Part shown: piece after piece, positions 16,553 through 26,424 of the stretch | How positions within the stretch are numbered: the first letter of the stretch is position 1 | Layout: each line of letters begins with the position of its first letter | Assembly: GCA_900315345.1 (NCBI GenBank) | Contig: OMYP01000007.1 | Location: 245,115-309,114, forward strand | From: an uncultured Selenomonadales bacterium | GTDB lineage: Bacteria > Bacillota > Negativicutes > Acidaminococcales > Acidaminococcaceae | Direction: 5' to 3' | DNA length: 64,000 nt | Position numbers and translations under genes: made by a program | Notes under the pieces: model-generated | The model's database searches: none | What the model was told of the DNA's origin: nothing | The model's input: the letters and a program-made list of their open reading frames with translations, nothing else

Positions 16553-17044
16553 TTACTTATGCATATTTTTTCCAAACTGTTTCATGTACATATGCTCTGC
16601 CGCAATTTCCTGCAACAGGTGCCGTCCGCTCCAATACTGGTTTGTCGGTGTCAGCGCCGCCTTCAGTTCGATGCTTTTCAGCCTGCTTCGCTTAACCGCT
16701 GTCAGGAACTGGTTCAGCAAGTGCATGTCAAAACCGCATAACAATACCAGCTCTTTTTGAGAGGCCTGCATCAGCAACTGCAAAGCATCTTTTTTTACTG
16801 TTCCCGGATCCTCCCCGGCTTTTTTCGCTGCTTCTTCCAAGGTTTCCATCAGTTGGAATTCCTGATCGTCCGGCGGGTTGACTGCAGTACGGGGACAATC
16901 TTTTACCCCTGCCAGAAAACCTGCCGCATCATCAATCTGCTCCGGCGCCACCGCCTTGCAGTTTACTTTCAGGATCATGCAGACCTGCCGAAGCTGCTGC
17001 AGCCGTTCCATGTTAAAGTTATAGGCTAATACGATTTTGTTCAT
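16553..17044 (-). CDS. DUF3783-like protein
   Basis: This 163-residue soluble protein has no signal or membrane segment. The C-terminal half, LLCGFDMHLLNQFL near residue 100 and ALTPTNQYW near 130, resembles the DUF3783 domain found across anaerobic Firmicutes. The domain has no established biochemical role that I know of. The gene is a single transcription unit bounded by terminators on both sides. Confidence 0.65.
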   Translation of the reverse strand: MNKIVLAYNFNMERLQQLRQVCMILKVNCKAVAPEQIDDAAGFLAGVKDCPRTAVNPPDDQEFQLMETLEEAAKKAGEDPGTVKKDALQLLMQASQKELVLLCGFDMHLLNQFLTAVKRSRLKSIELKAALTPTNQYWSGRHLLQEIAAEHMYMKQFGKNMHK

Positions 17045-17091
17045 ACCCAGTCACCATTTACATAAATGTTCATTAAATTTACAGTTGCTAT

Positions 17092-17127
17092 TTAAAAAAG
17101 CCCCGAAAACATTATCGGGGCTTTTCT
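17092..17127 (-). terminator. Rho-independent terminator after purA
   Basis: AAAGCCCCGA pairs with TCGGGGCTTT around about eight bases and is followed by T residues on the minus strand. It ends the yybS-to-purA operon. Confidence 0.88.
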
Positions 17128-17137
17128 TCAAAATATC

Positions 17138-18427
17138 TTACAGAATTTCTTTCAACACGATAGTCTGTTCCCGGTTTGGCCCCACGGACACAATGCCCAA
17201 TTCAACACCGGCTACTTCCGACAGACGGCGCAGATATTTCTTTGCCCCTTCCGGCAGGTCTTCGTATTTCCGGCATTTGGTGGTATCGCACATCCAGCCG
17301 TTAAATTCTTCGTAAACCGGTTCCACTTTGGCCAGAGTCTTCAGGCTCGCGGGAATCTGTTTGATTTCCACTCCGTCAATTTTATAACCCACGCACATCT
17401 TGATCTTTTTCATCCGGTCCAGTACATCCAGACGGGTCACCGCAATGGAATCCAAACTGTTCAGGCGGACGGAATAACGTAACATAAAGGCATCCAGCCA
17501 GCCACAACGGCGGGGACGTCCCGTTACCGTTCCATACTCATGACCTGTTTCCCGGATCTGGTTCCCAGGTCCATCTGTATCCAGCAGTTCCGTTACGAAG
17601 GGACCGGCGCCTACACGGGTAGTATAAGCTTTTACCACCCCTACCACATGGTCGATAAACCGGGGTCCGATACCACTGCCTACACAGGCGTTGCCCGCAG
17701 TGGGGTTGGAGCTGGTAACGTAAGGATATGTTCCGTGGTCGATATCAAGGAAAGTTGCCTGGGCTCCTTCAAACAGGACTTTTTTATCTTTTTCCAGAAG
17801 CTCGTCCAAGATAACACCGGTATCCGTCACATAGGGACGCAGTTCATCGGCATAAGCCAAATATTCCTTTAACATCGTGTCGTAATCAAAAGGTTCTGCA
17901 CCGTAAATTTTTGTCAGAATCTCATTTTTTGCAGCCAGATTTGTTTTCAGTTTCGCAGCAAACACTTCCGGATCCATCAGATCGCAGACGCGGATACCCA
18001 CCCGGGCTACTTTATCCATATAACAGGGACCGATGCCGCCCTTTGTGGTGCCGATCTTCGCCGCACCCAAAGCTTCTTCCTGCAGTACGTCCAGTTTCTG
18101 ATGGTAAGGCAGCACCACATGAGCCCTGTCGCTGATGGCAATACGGCTGATATCTACACCCTTATCGTGCATCTCTTTAATTTCCTGCAGCACCACGCCG
18201 GGATTGATGACCACGCCGTTGCCCAATACGCAGATCTTCCCATGGTACAAAATCCCGGAAGGCAGCAGCCGCAACTTGTAGGGAATATCGTCCACTACAA
18301 CCGTATGACCTGCATTGGAACCGCCGCTGTAACGCACTACCGCATCTGCCTTCTGGGCCAGATAGTCTACGATTTTTCCTTTTCCTTCATCGCCCCACTG
18401 GGCGCCGATTACCACAACTGACGACAT
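17138..18427 (-). CDS. purA: Adenylosuccinate synthetase
   Basis: This 429-residue enzyme makes adenylosuccinate from IMP, aspartate and GTP, the first committed step to AMP. GAQWGDEGKGKIVDYLA at residues 8-24 is the GTP-binding signature. GTTKGGIGPCY near 126 and TGRPRRCGWLD near 300 match the IMP-binding parts of the family. Length is standard. GGGAG precedes the ATG. Its position last in the operon, right after purB, completes the AMP branch. Confidence 0.98.
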   Translation of the reverse strand: MSSVVVIGAQWGDEGKGKIVDYLAQKADAVVRYSGGSNAGHTVVVDDIPYKLRLLPSGILYHGKICVLGNGVVINPGVVLQEIKEMHDKGVDISRIAISDRAHVVLPYHQKLDVLQEEALGAAKIGTTKGGIGPCYMDKVARVGIRVCDLMDPEVFAAKLKTNLAAKNEILTKIYGAEPFDYDTMLKEYLAYADELRPYVTDTGVILDELLEKDKKVLFEGAQATFLDIDHGTYPYVTSSNPTAGNACVGSGIGPRFIDHVVGVVKAYTTRVGAGPFVTELLDTDGPGNQIRETGHEYGTVTGRPRRCGWLDAFMLRYSVRLNSLDSIAVTRLDVLDRMKKIKMCVGYKIDGVEIKQIPASLKTLAKVEPVYEEFNGWMCDTTKCRKYEDLPEGAKKYLRRLSEVAGVELGIVSVGPNREQTIVLKEIL

Positions 18428-18475
18428 AATATTTCCATCTCCCTTATCTGCTAAAACAAAATATATTTTTCTCTG

Positions 18476-19768
18476 TTATAACCCAAACCGTGCAAAAATT
18501 TTATCTACATGGACCAGCATGGGTTTGTAATCAAAGCAGGCTCTGATTTCTTCCGGCGTCAGGTACTTGCGGACATCTTCGTCCTTGCAAAGGTTCTCAT
18601 AGAAATCTTCGCCCTGAAGCCAGCGCTTCATAGCATTACGCTGTACCCAGCGATAGGCCGTATCCCGGAACGCGCCCTTGGAAACCAGGGCCAGCAGCAC
18701 CCGGGGGCTGTAAATCAGGCCGCCGGTCATATTCAGGTCTTCCAGCATCTTTTCCGGATATACCAGCAGCCGGTCAATGAGGTTGATGGTCTCATTCAGG
18801 ATATAATCCAGAGCCGTAGTAGCGTCCGGTAACATTACCCGTTCTACGGAAGAGTGTGAGATGTCCCGCTCATGCCACAGGGGGATGTTTTCAAAGGCCG
18901 GCAGCACATAGCCCTGTACCAGGCGGGCCATGCCGCAGATGCGCTCGCTGCGCACCGGGTTCCTCTTATGGGGCATGGCAGAAGAGCCTTTCTGTTTCGG
19001 GCTGAAATATTCTTCTGCCTCCCGCACTTCCGTACGCTGCAGATGACGTACCTCCAGGGCCATCTGGGACAGGGTACCTGCAATAACGCCCAGAGTTGCG
19101 ATATATTCCGCATGATGGTCACGCTGCACCACCTGGGTAGCCACGCTTTCCACCTTAAGTCCAAGCTTTTTGCACACATATTCTTCTACATAAGGATCGA
19201 TATCCGCATAAGTACCTACGGCGCCTGACAGTTTGCCTACGCACATGTTTTCCGCAGCACGTTTCATACGTTCAATATTGCGCAAGGTCTCACTGTACCA
19301 CAGCAGCAGTTTCAGGCCGAAAGTGGTAGGTTCCGCATGTACCCCATGGGTACGGCCAATGGTAGGTACATATTTGAATTCCACAGCCCGGCGTTTCAGC
19401 ACTTCCGCCAGTTTTTCCAAATCTTTCAGAATTACATCCGAAGCCTGTTTTACCTGTACATTCAGGCCTGTGTCCTTCACGTCGGTGGATGTCAGACCCA
19501 TATGGATATACTTTGCGTCATCACCAACATATTCCGCAACAGCGGATAAAAACGCAATAATATCGTGGTTGATTTCCCTGTCGATCTCATGGATGCGGTC
19601 TACATCAAAATTGGCTTTCGCCTTAATGACCTCAACAGCCTCTTTGGGAATCCGGCCCAGCTCCGCATTGGCTTCGCAGGCAGCGATTTCCACATCCAGC
19701 ATGGTCTGCCATTCGTTCCGTTCGTTCCAAATTTTCTCCATTTCCGGGCGTGTGTATCTTGGAATCAT
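18476..19768 (-). CDS. purB: Adenylosuccinate lyase
   Basis: This 430-residue fumarase/aspartase-superfamily enzyme cleaves adenylosuccinate to AMP and fumarate, and also acts on SAICAR in IMP synthesis. The signature SSAMPHKRNP lies near residue 262, with the earlier THGVHAEPTTFG near 140. It is 48 bases upstream of purA and 63 downstream of dnaB on the same strand, so the two enzymes of the AMP branch are co-expressed. Confidence 0.98.
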   Translation of the reverse strand: MIPRYTRPEMEKIWNERNEWQTMLDVEIAACEANAELGRIPKEAVEVIKAKANFDVDRIHEIDREINHDIIAFLSAVAEYVGDDAKYIHMGLTSTDVKDTGLNVQVKQASDVILKDLEKLAEVLKRRAVEFKYVPTIGRTHGVHAEPTTFGLKLLLWYSETLRNIERMKRAAENMCVGKLSGAVGTYADIDPYVEEYVCKKLGLKVESVATQVVQRDHHAEYIATLGVIAGTLSQMALEVRHLQRTEVREAEEYFSPKQKGSSAMPHKRNPVRSERICGMARLVQGYVLPAFENIPLWHERDISHSSVERVMLPDATTALDYILNETINLIDRLLVYPEKMLEDLNMTGGLIYSPRVLLALVSKGAFRDTAYRWVQRNAMKRWLQGEDFYENLCKDEDVRKYLTPEEIRACFDYKPMLVHVDKIFARFGL

Positions 19769-19831
19769 CTCTTTGTCCCCCTTCTGCTTTCGCAGCCGAA
19801 TAATAATATATGATTAAAATATAACAGCTTT

Positions 19832-21214
19832 CTACTTTCCGCCGTCCTCTGGCCGGCGGGCCAGGCTGATAAACTTCGTACATTCATTTTTAAAGAACAG
19901 GTTGACCCGTCCTACGGGACCGTTACGATGCTTGGCAATAATCAGTTCTGTAATATGGTCCGGCGCTTCATCGGCCCCTTTATAATAATCGCCCCGGTAC
20001 AGGAACATAACGATATCTGCGTCCTGCTCCAGTGAACCAGATTCACGAAGGTCAGACAGCATAGGCTTTTTCACCTGTCGCGCCTCAACGCTGCGGCTTA
20101 ACTGGGATAGGGCCAGTACCGGCACGTTCAGCTCCCGGGCCAGAGCTTTCAATCCGCGGGAAATTTCCGAAACTTCCTGCTGACGGTTGTCGGAATTGCT
20201 CCGCCCAACAGTGCCCTGCATCAACTGCAGGTAATCGATGACGATCAGGTCAAGGCCGCCTTCTGACTGGAGCCTGCGAGCCTTGGACCGCATTTCCATG
20301 ATGGAAAGCCCCGGCGTGTCATCAATAAACATCTGGGATTCCCCCAGCCGGTCTGCCGCGATCCAGAGGTTTTCCCAGAAATCAGATCCCAGCTTATCCC
20401 TGTCGGTCCCTCCGGCACGCAGCATCTGAGCGTCCACATCCGCCTCGGAACAGAGCATGCGCTGCACCAGCTGTTCCCGGCTCATTTCCAGACTGAAAAA
20501 AGCCACCCGTTTTTTAGGTTCTCCCGTTCTGGCGCCTCGAATGGCAACGTTTTGGGCAATATTCAGAGCCAGGGCCGTCTTTCCCATGGAAGGACGGGCC
20601 GCCAAAATGATGAAATCCGACGGGTGCAGCCCGGCAGTCAGACGGTCTAAATCAGAAAATCCTGTAGCCACACCGGTAATGGGGTCCTTGCTTTCCAACA
20701 CTTTAGCAATATGATCCACTGTATCCGATACAACGTCAGCTATGGGCACAAAATCCGTTCCGCCCTTCCGGTTGGAAATACGCAGAATCGTCTTTTCCGC
20801 CTGGTCCATAATATCCCGCACATCTTCCGAACCGTCGTATCCCATGGAAGCAATGGCTGTTCCGCCTTCCACCAACTGTCTCAGAAGGGATTTTTCTTCC
20901 ACTATTTTGGCATGATACTTAGCATTGGCAGCCGTAGGTACTATATTAGCCAGCAGCGTAATATAGGAGATACCGCCTACGTCTTCCAGTTTATTCTGTT
21001 TTTTCAGTTCATTGACCACCGTGACCATGTCAACGGGCTCGTTTTTGGAATGCAACGTCAGCATGGCACTGAAAATCACACGGTGGGCCTGCCGGTAAAA
21101 ATCTTCCGGCATCAGTTTTTCAGTGACCAAAGCCACTGCGTTCTTATCGATCAGCATGGCGCCGATCACGGATTGTTCCGCTTCTATATTTTGCGGAGGC
21201 ACTCTGTCCTGCAT
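19832..21214 (-). CDS. dnaB: Replicative DNA helicase DnaB
   Basis: This 460-residue hexameric helicase unwinds DNA at the fork. The N-terminal domain (PPQNIEAEQSVIGAML) binds primase. The RecA-like core has Walker A ARPSMGKTALALN near 210 and the Walker B block LDLIVIDYLQLM near 315, then SQLSRSVE and SDLRESGSLEQDAD. The ATG at 21214 is preferred over one eleven codons upstream because AGAGG precedes it by six bases. There is no intein or insertion. The order rplI-dnaB-purA resembles the Bacillus oriC-proximal order. Confidence 0.97.
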   Translation of the reverse strand: MQDRVPPQNIEAEQSVIGAMLIDKNAVALVTEKLMPEDFYRQAHRVIFSAMLTLHSKNEPVDMVTVVNELKKQNKLEDVGGISYITLLANIVPTAANAKYHAKIVEEKSLLRQLVEGGTAIASMGYDGSEDVRDIMDQAEKTILRISNRKGGTDFVPIADVVSDTVDHIAKVLESKDPITGVATGFSDLDRLTAGLHPSDFIILAARPSMGKTALALNIAQNVAIRGARTGEPKKRVAFFSLEMSREQLVQRMLCSEADVDAQMLRAGGTDRDKLGSDFWENLWIAADRLGESQMFIDDTPGLSIMEMRSKARRLQSEGGLDLIVIDYLQLMQGTVGRSNSDNRQQEVSEISRGLKALARELNVPVLALSQLSRSVEARQVKKPMLSDLRESGSLEQDADIVMFLYRGDYYKGADEAPDHITELIIAKHRNGPVGRVNLFFKNECTKFISLARRPEDGGK

Positions 21215-21285
21215 GGCAACCTCTTGCTTTTCTTTGGAACCGTTCATCTATAAATTGAATAGTTCGCTTGTCTAAAATTTCCTGA

Positions 21286-21738
21286 TCAATCTTCGTCAGC
21301 TTCTACAATAACATTAAATTTTGCGGAAATTTCCGGGTGCAGTTTTGCCACCGCCGTATACGAACCCGGCAATTTTACAGTCTGGCTCAGTTCGATCTTG
21401 CGGCGGTCTACTTCCAGCCCTGTCTGTTTGATCAGGGCTTCCGCCACGTCCTTGGAAGTTACGGCGCCGAACAGTTTACCATTGGCGCCAATTTTCAATT
21501 TCAGTTTCACAGTTACCTTTTCGACCTGAGAAGCCAGCATGACGGCTTCATCTTTACGCTGGGCTGCCCGATGCGCCGCTACTTTTTTATCCTGGATGGC
21601 CTGGTTCATGTTGACTGCGGTAGCTTCCTTGGCCAGCTTCCGGGGAATCAGGTAGTTGCGGCCGTAACCTTCCGCAGTTTCCACAATGTCGCCTTTTTTT
21701 CCTAAATTTTTAACATCACTCAGTAAGATTACTTTCAT
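21286..21738 (-). CDS. rplI: 50S ribosomal protein L9
   Basis: This 150-residue ribosomal protein has the N-terminal 23S rRNA-binding domain (MKVILLSDVKNLGKKGD, then GYGRNYLIPRKLA) and the long central helix with a C-terminal domain. Length is typical. AGGAG lies before the ATG at 21738. It overlaps the end of gdpP by 23 bases, an arrangement consistent with translational coupling. Confidence 0.98.
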   Translation of the reverse strand: MKVILLSDVKNLGKKGDIVETAEGYGRNYLIPRKLAKEATAVNMNQAIQDKKVAAHRAAQRKDEAVMLASQVEKVTVKLKLKIGANGKLFGAVTSKDVAEALIKQTGLEVDRRKIELSQTVKLPGSYTAVAKLHPEISAKFNVIVEADED

Positions 21739-23800
21739 TTTTTTCTTTCTCCTCTGCTTCGTCAAATTGTTTCTTCGTTAATTCGATAATCTGCCGTTTT
21801 ACTTCATCCGCATCTGCATTCTGCAGCTGCACGCCGGCCACTGTCTGGTGACCGCCTCCCCCCAGCCCTTCCATGATGATCTGCACGTTGATGCTGCCGT
21901 CGCTGCGGGCGCTTACGTTTACGCAGCCATCGGTACAGGCGGAGATCACCACGCCTACGGAAATTTCCGTAACATTGATCAGGGCATCTGCAGCCTGAGC
22001 TGCCAGTATGGAAACCTCGCTGGTATTTTCTACATTGCGGTTAACCGCAATCGCCAGATGGGGCAACGGTGTTTCCGCATCTGCAATAAGACGGTAGCGT
22101 TCCCGGAAGGATTCCAGGTCATCCTTGAACAGCTGACGCACCAGGACGGGATCAGCGCCGGAAGTTCTGAGCAGGGCCGCCGCTTCAAAAGTACGGGCCC
22201 CAGTCTGTACGTTGAAGTTTTTGGTATCGACTACCAGACCGCTGTACAACGCAGTAGCTTCCCCTTTGGTGAATTCCAGCTTATCATTAAAGTACCCTGT
22301 CAGCTCCGTCACCAGTTCGCTGGTAGACGAAGACGACGGTTCCATATATTTCAGTATGGTATTCTTTATTATATCTTCAGCCCTGCGGTGATGGTCGATG
22401 ATGATCCGTTTCTGGGGAATGGCCTCCAGCACTTTCTGGCTGGCGCTTAAAACAGCCCTGTGATGATCCACCAAAAACAGCAGGCTTTTGGGGGTAATTT
22501 CTTTTAACGCGTCTTCCTCATGTACGAAGATTCCTTCATACTGTTTGTCTTCTTCGGCAATGTTCAGCTCACTGTTAAATACAAATTTCTTCAGTTTCTG
22601 CAGGGAAGTACTTCGCTCACTGACCACAATAAACGTAGGTTTGTTCATGGACAGGGCCAGCTTGGCAACACCGACCGCACCGCCGATGGCATCATAGTCC
22701 TCGTTGGCGTGTCCCATGACAAAGACCTTATCCGCATCGTCCATCTGCTCCCGAATGGTATGGGCCACAATACGGGCCCGGACACGGGTGCTCTTGGCGC
22801 TGACTGCGCTGGTGCCGCCAAAATACTGCATCTGCTTGTCACACTCCACCACCACTTGGTCTCCACCCCGGCCCAAGGCCAGATCCAGGGCCTTGGAAGC
22901 ATGCATACTGATTTCTTCCAAAGTGTCCCCATCCTTGGAAATACCGATGCTAAGTGTAGGCGCCAGTTTATTTTCCATCCGGACTTCGCGAACCTTATCC
23001 AGAACAGAAAACTTTTCATTGATGGCTTTCTGCAGGTTTTTGTAATTAAACCCCACCACCATATTTTCTTTGTTTGCCCTTACGATAAACCCCTGTAAAG
23101 ACTCCACCCATTTATTTACGATTTCGCCAATTTCACCGTTCAGGTTAGAGCGGGCGCTTTCCGTCATACCTTTCATTACATCTTCATAGTTGTCGAACCG
23201 GACATAGGCCAGACACATCCGTTCTTCCGCAAATCGCTGCTTCAGCATCTCCCAGTCTGTCACATCGGTCAGATATAGCATCAGGCTGCTGGAGGTTCCG
23301 ACCGGTTCTCTTTTTCCGTTATTTTTATTCTGGTTCTGTACGCTGAAATACCGCATCCGGTAATAGCGGCCCCGCATCTTGATGATCTTACTATCATCCT
23401 TGACGCACATGGTCTCGAAAGAATTTTCCGGTAGAGGAAGCACCTCCTCCGGTTTTTTCCCTTCCAGTGATTTCAGTCCCGTCCATTCCTGAAACTTTTC
23501 ATTTTTCCATTGCAGCTTTCCGTCATAGGAAAATACCGCCATGCCCACATCCAGATTTTTTGTGGAAAAGTGAACCGTACGCTCAATATTACGGATCACA
23601 TCATCCAGATATCCGGTAAGCAACAGTTTTTTGCTGTTATGGGCCCTACGTGCAAACCAGATTACTGCAATGACCAGCATCACCCCAACCGGAATAAAAT
23701 ACGGCTGCAACATGCAAACTGCTGCCACCAGCAAAATAATCAGCAAAACATAGATCATAACCTCTTTCCAGCTGGAAAACCGGCCTCTGTTTTCAAACAT
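21716..23800 (-). CDS. gdpP: Cyclic-di-AMP phosphodiesterase GdpP
   Basis: This 694-residue membrane enzyme hydrolyses cyclic di-AMP and so controls osmotic and cell-wall homeostasis. Two membrane segments lie in the first 50 residues, a PAS-like domain at about 70-180, a degenerate GGDEF domain at about 190-320, and the catalytic DHH/DHHA1 module from 350. That module shows GHANEDYDAIGGA, VDHHRA, IIDHHRRAED and the C-terminal GGGGHQTVAG. All DHH metal-binding blocks are present, so it should be active. GAGGTGA precedes the ATG. The gene lies next to yybS and rplI as in Bacillus. Confidence 0.97.
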   Translation of the reverse strand: MFENRGRFSSWKEVMIYVLLIILLVAAVCMLQPYFIPVGVMLVIAVIWFARRAHNSKKLLLTGYLDDVIRNIERTVHFSTKNLDVGMAVFSYDGKLQWKNEKFQEWTGLKSLEGKKPEEVLPLPENSFETMCVKDDSKIIKMRGRYYRMRYFSVQNQNKNNGKREPVGTSSSLMLYLTDVTDWEMLKQRFAEERMCLAYVRFDNYEDVMKGMTESARSNLNGEIGEIVNKWVESLQGFIVRANKENMVVGFNYKNLQKAINEKFSVLDKVREVRMENKLAPTLSIGISKDGDTLEEISMHASKALDLALGRGGDQVVVECDKQMQYFGGTSAVSAKSTRVRARIVAHTIREQMDDADKVFVMGHANEDYDAIGGAVGVAKLALSMNKPTFIVVSERSTSLQKLKKFVFNSELNIAEEDKQYEGIFVHEEDALKEITPKSLLFLVDHHRAVLSASQKVLEAIPQKRIIIDHHRRAEDIIKNTILKYMEPSSSSTSELVTELTGYFNDKLEFTKGEATALYSGLVVDTKNFNVQTGARTFEAAALLRTSGADPVLVRQLFKDDLESFRERYRLIADAETPLPHLAIAVNRNVENTSEVSILAAQAADALINVTEISVGVVISACTDGCVNVSARSDGSINVQIIMEGLGGGGHQTVAGVQLQNADADEVKRQIIELTKKQFDEAEEKEKNESNLTE

Positions 23801-23860
23801 ACACTCACCTCATTTATTACTGCAGACCTTCGGAAGCGCCATGATTCTGACAGCTTTTTC

Positions 23861-24826
23861 CTATTTCTTTTTCCCCCGCAGCTTGCGTCCGTCAAACAGA
23901 ATATCGTAACCGCCGATATATGTCATGATCAGCCCTGCCAGGGAAATAAACATGGAAACCGGGATGATGACCTTCATCCACCACATGGGCTTGTTATGGG
24001 TTTTCAGATACCAGTACACAAACACCAGCCCCTGCACCATCAGCAGCATGCTGCAGATAGCCCAGACATTGGCGGCTACCGTAAACGCCATATGGGTTTT
24101 GTCGCTCTGGAAATACTGAATGACAAATAATGCAGCAATGTATACCAGTGCAACTACCGGCGGGAAAGACCATTCCTCCACCGGAGGAAATTCCGGGAAC
24201 GTTTCCCCGGTCCTTGCCAGTATCTTCCGGGCTGCCCAGTAATTGATCATGACCAGGATCGGCGCCATCAGCAGCATGGCTCCCGGAAGAATGATCTTGA
24301 TCATGGATACCATTTCCGTCATCTGGGCGGTAAAGGCGGCGGACTGTTCCGGCGTCATGCCTCCGGTGTTAAAGGAAGATGCAATCTGCGGAACCGCCTC
24401 ATCCAGAGACTGGAACATCATGTCAACGGGATGGATACCCATTACATACAGTGCCAGCAGCATGTTGATGCCAATACTCACCAACGCCCCGATAGACGCA
24501 TACAGCAACAGTTTTTTCGCAGGCAGGTGCCGATGCATGCACTCCCCTAAGACGATTCCCATGACGCCGTACACTCCAATGTAAAACAGCGCATGGATGG
24601 GATTCACCGTCATGGCCACCAGCACCGTGGATACCACGGCAGCCATGATGCTCCAGCGCATTCCGTTCCGCATACCGCAAACCACAAGCGGCAGGGGCAT
24701 GATCAGGTTTAAAATAATTCCCATGAAGGGAACATATGCAAACAGCAGATTAAAAACAATAGCTATTGCCGCGCAGATTGCGCCTTCCACCATAGCCGAT
24801 GTTTTTCTTCGATACGTTAACGCCAC
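23861..24826 (-). CDS. yybS: YybS-family (DUF2232) membrane protein
   Basis: This protein of about 321 residues has eight or so membrane segments. Hydrophobic profile and position immediately before gdpP identify it as YybS/DUF2232, a conserved but biochemically undefined neighbour of gdpP in Firmicutes. It starts with GTG, five bases after GGAGG. It is the first gene of the operon that runs to purA. A TATAAT-like -10 lies on the minus strand near 24892-24897, but no good -35 is seen. Confidence 0.85.
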   Translation of the reverse strand: MALTYRRKTSAMVEGAICAAIAIVFNLLFAYVPFMGIILNLIMPLPLVVCGMRNGMRWSIMAAVVSTVLVAMTVNPIHALFYIGVYGVMGIVLGECMHRHLPAKKLLLYASIGALVSIGINMLLALYVMGIHPVDMMFQSLDEAVPQIASSFNTGGMTPEQSAAFTAQMTEMVSMIKIILPGAMLLMAPILVMINYWAARKILARTGETFPEFPPVEEWSFPPVVALVYIAALFVIQYFQSDKTHMAFTVAANVWAICSMLLMVQGLVFVYWYLKTHNKPMWWMKVIIPVSMFISLAGLIMTYIGGYDILFDGRKLRGKKK

Positions 24827-24907
24827 AACTTCCTCCTGCAGAAATAATTCCGCATGTAATTTTTAAAAAGACAAACACTTTTGCAGTGTACATTATATTT
24901 TACACCA

Positions 24908-24938
24908 AATGATGGATTTTGGCAAAGCCATCAAATCA
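24908..24938. other. Hairpin upstream of yybS
   Basis: GATTTTGGC pairs with GCC-ATC-AAATC around AAA in the gap upstream of yybS. There is no T tract, and it could be a DNA or leader structure. Function is unknown. Confidence 0.35.
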
Positions 24939-25005
24939 TCAGGAGCTCTTCTTGTGACTGTCAGCCAGCGCCCCAAATCCTGAAGGGCATATTGACGCAA
25001 AAACG

Positions 25006-25047
25006 AAAATGCTGAAGCCAGCCCCTGAACGGAATGGCTTCAGCAAA
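25006..25047 (-). terminator. Rho-independent terminator
   Basis: TGCTGAAGCCA pairs perfectly with TGGCTTCAGCA. On the minus strand TTTTCGTTTTT follows. It ends the transcript of the unknown membrane protein at 25061-26287. Confidence 0.88.
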
Positions 25048-25060
25048 ATTATATTATATC

Positions 25061-26287
25061 TCACAGAATCACATTAGCCTTGACTTTCAGCCCCTCTTCC
25101 ATCACGCTCAGGTTTGTAAGATGAAGCACATCCAGAACAGATTTCTTCAGGAAACGTGTCTTACCGATTTTGCTTTCCTGCAATGTCTTTGTGAAATCCA
25201 AAGCTATCACACCATTTTCGTAAGTTACTTCTACATCTTTGTTTTCAATAGTAACCTTGTCAAAAATCAGGTCCACGATAGCTACGATCAGTTTATCCCC
25301 TACGGTATTTACAACAAGGGAAGCAAAATCATTATTGAAGATGTCAAAGCCTTCTACTTTAATATGAGCAACTGCTTCTTTCTGCTCAACAAAAAAAACC
25401 AAAATGGAAAGTTTCAGCTCCAGCGTCCCATAGGTATTATGCTGCAGATTCATCCGCAGATAATCCGGCGCCAGATACCCGATATCCAGCAGGGCAAAGT
25501 CGCTTCCCGTCAGGGCCTTGGTCATATACATTTTGATTTCGCTGTAGGGAATCACCAGCTCACCATGGGACAGCTGCTGCCAGTTCTGGGCGGAAACCCA
25601 GCGATCGCTTGAGGTTTTCAGCGGATTTATGATGCGGTCATTAAAGTCTTTGATTTTCTGGGAAATGGTTGATTCTGCCTTGTCTGCCGTAGTTTTCATC
25701 CCGGCAAAGACATCTTCCCCTTTCACGTTCTTCATTTTTTCTTTCAGGGCGCTCAGGTCAAACTTTTTGCTTTCATCCCCAAGGGGTTCATCCTTACAGT
25801 CCATGTTACTGAAAGTATCCGCATTTTCCGCCCCTTCCTTGCGCGCCTTTTCAAAGACTTCCCGGAAGCTGGCCACATCCTCCGGACGGCCCGCTTTCAG
25901 CCAGGCATTGGCGGCCTTGCCTACACCATAAGTAATGGATACGGCCAGAGGAATCTGAATAGCAGCTATTGGAAGCAGTGTGAATACGGACTGGCCGATA
26001 AACGTTGCGCCCAAAGAGCCCAAAAGCCCCAACGCCGTGCCTTCGGAAATTTTTACACCCCTAAGATCTGCCAGGCGGGTGATCATATACACTTCATTGG
26101 CAATCAGGGCCATAGTTCCCAGTACAGGAGCCACTACCAGCACGCTGGCCCGGGCAGCGCCCCAACGGCAGAGTTTTTCCGCTTCCCATTCGGTATCAAT
26201 ATCCACCAACGGTTCGATTTCTTTCTGCTGTTCTTCTTTCACTGTTTCCTCTTCCTGCATGCTATCGTCAGCCATTTTTTCTTCCAT
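25061..26287 (-). CDS. Unknown membrane protein, DUF697-like N-terminal half
   Basis: This 408-residue protein begins with a very acidic cytoplasmic segment (DDSMQEEETVKEEQQ). A hydrophobic region from about 45 to 145 (VVAPVLGTMALIANE, then GLLGSLGATFIGQSVF) recalls DUF697/YcjF membrane domains. A Lys/Asp-rich linker spans about 165-220, and a C-terminal domain from 230 to 408 is predicted to be mostly beta strands and is not recognised. It starts at 26287, after GGGGGTAAGGG. It is a single-gene unit with its own terminator. Function is unknown. Confidence 0.6.
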   Translation of the reverse strand: MEEKMADDSMQEEETVKEEQQKEIEPLVDIDTEWEAEKLCRWGAARASVLVVAPVLGTMALIANEVYMITRLADLRGVKISEGTALGLLGSLGATFIGQSVFTLLPIAAIQIPLAVSITYGVGKAANAWLKAGRPEDVASFREVFEKARKEGAENADTFSNMDCKDEPLGDESKKFDLSALKEKMKNVKGEDVFAGMKTTADKAESTISQKIKDFNDRIINPLKTSSDRWVSAQNWQQLSHGELVIPYSEIKMYMTKALTGSDFALLDIGYLAPDYLRMNLQHNTYGTLELKLSILVFFVEQKEAVAHIKVEGFDIFNNDFASLVVNTVGDKLIVAIVDLIFDKVTIENKDVEVTYENGVIALDFTKTLQESKIGKTRFLKKSVLDVLHLTNLSVMEEGLKVKANVIL

Positions 26288-26377
26288 TTCCCTTACCCCC
26301 AATGATTCATTGTATATCACAAATATTTTTTCCCATACATACAACACATCTATACAATACATTATATCGTTTATGCT

Positions 26378-26383
26378 ATAATA
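26378..26383 (+). promoter_or_regulatory. Candidate -10 of gluQ
   Basis: TATAAT lies 41 bases upstream of the gluQ start. No convincing -35 is visible at 16-18 bases, so this is a tentative call. Confidence 0.4.
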
Positions 26384-26424
26384 AAAAATGAAATATTTAT
26401 GAACATTTTTAAGAAGGAATAAAA

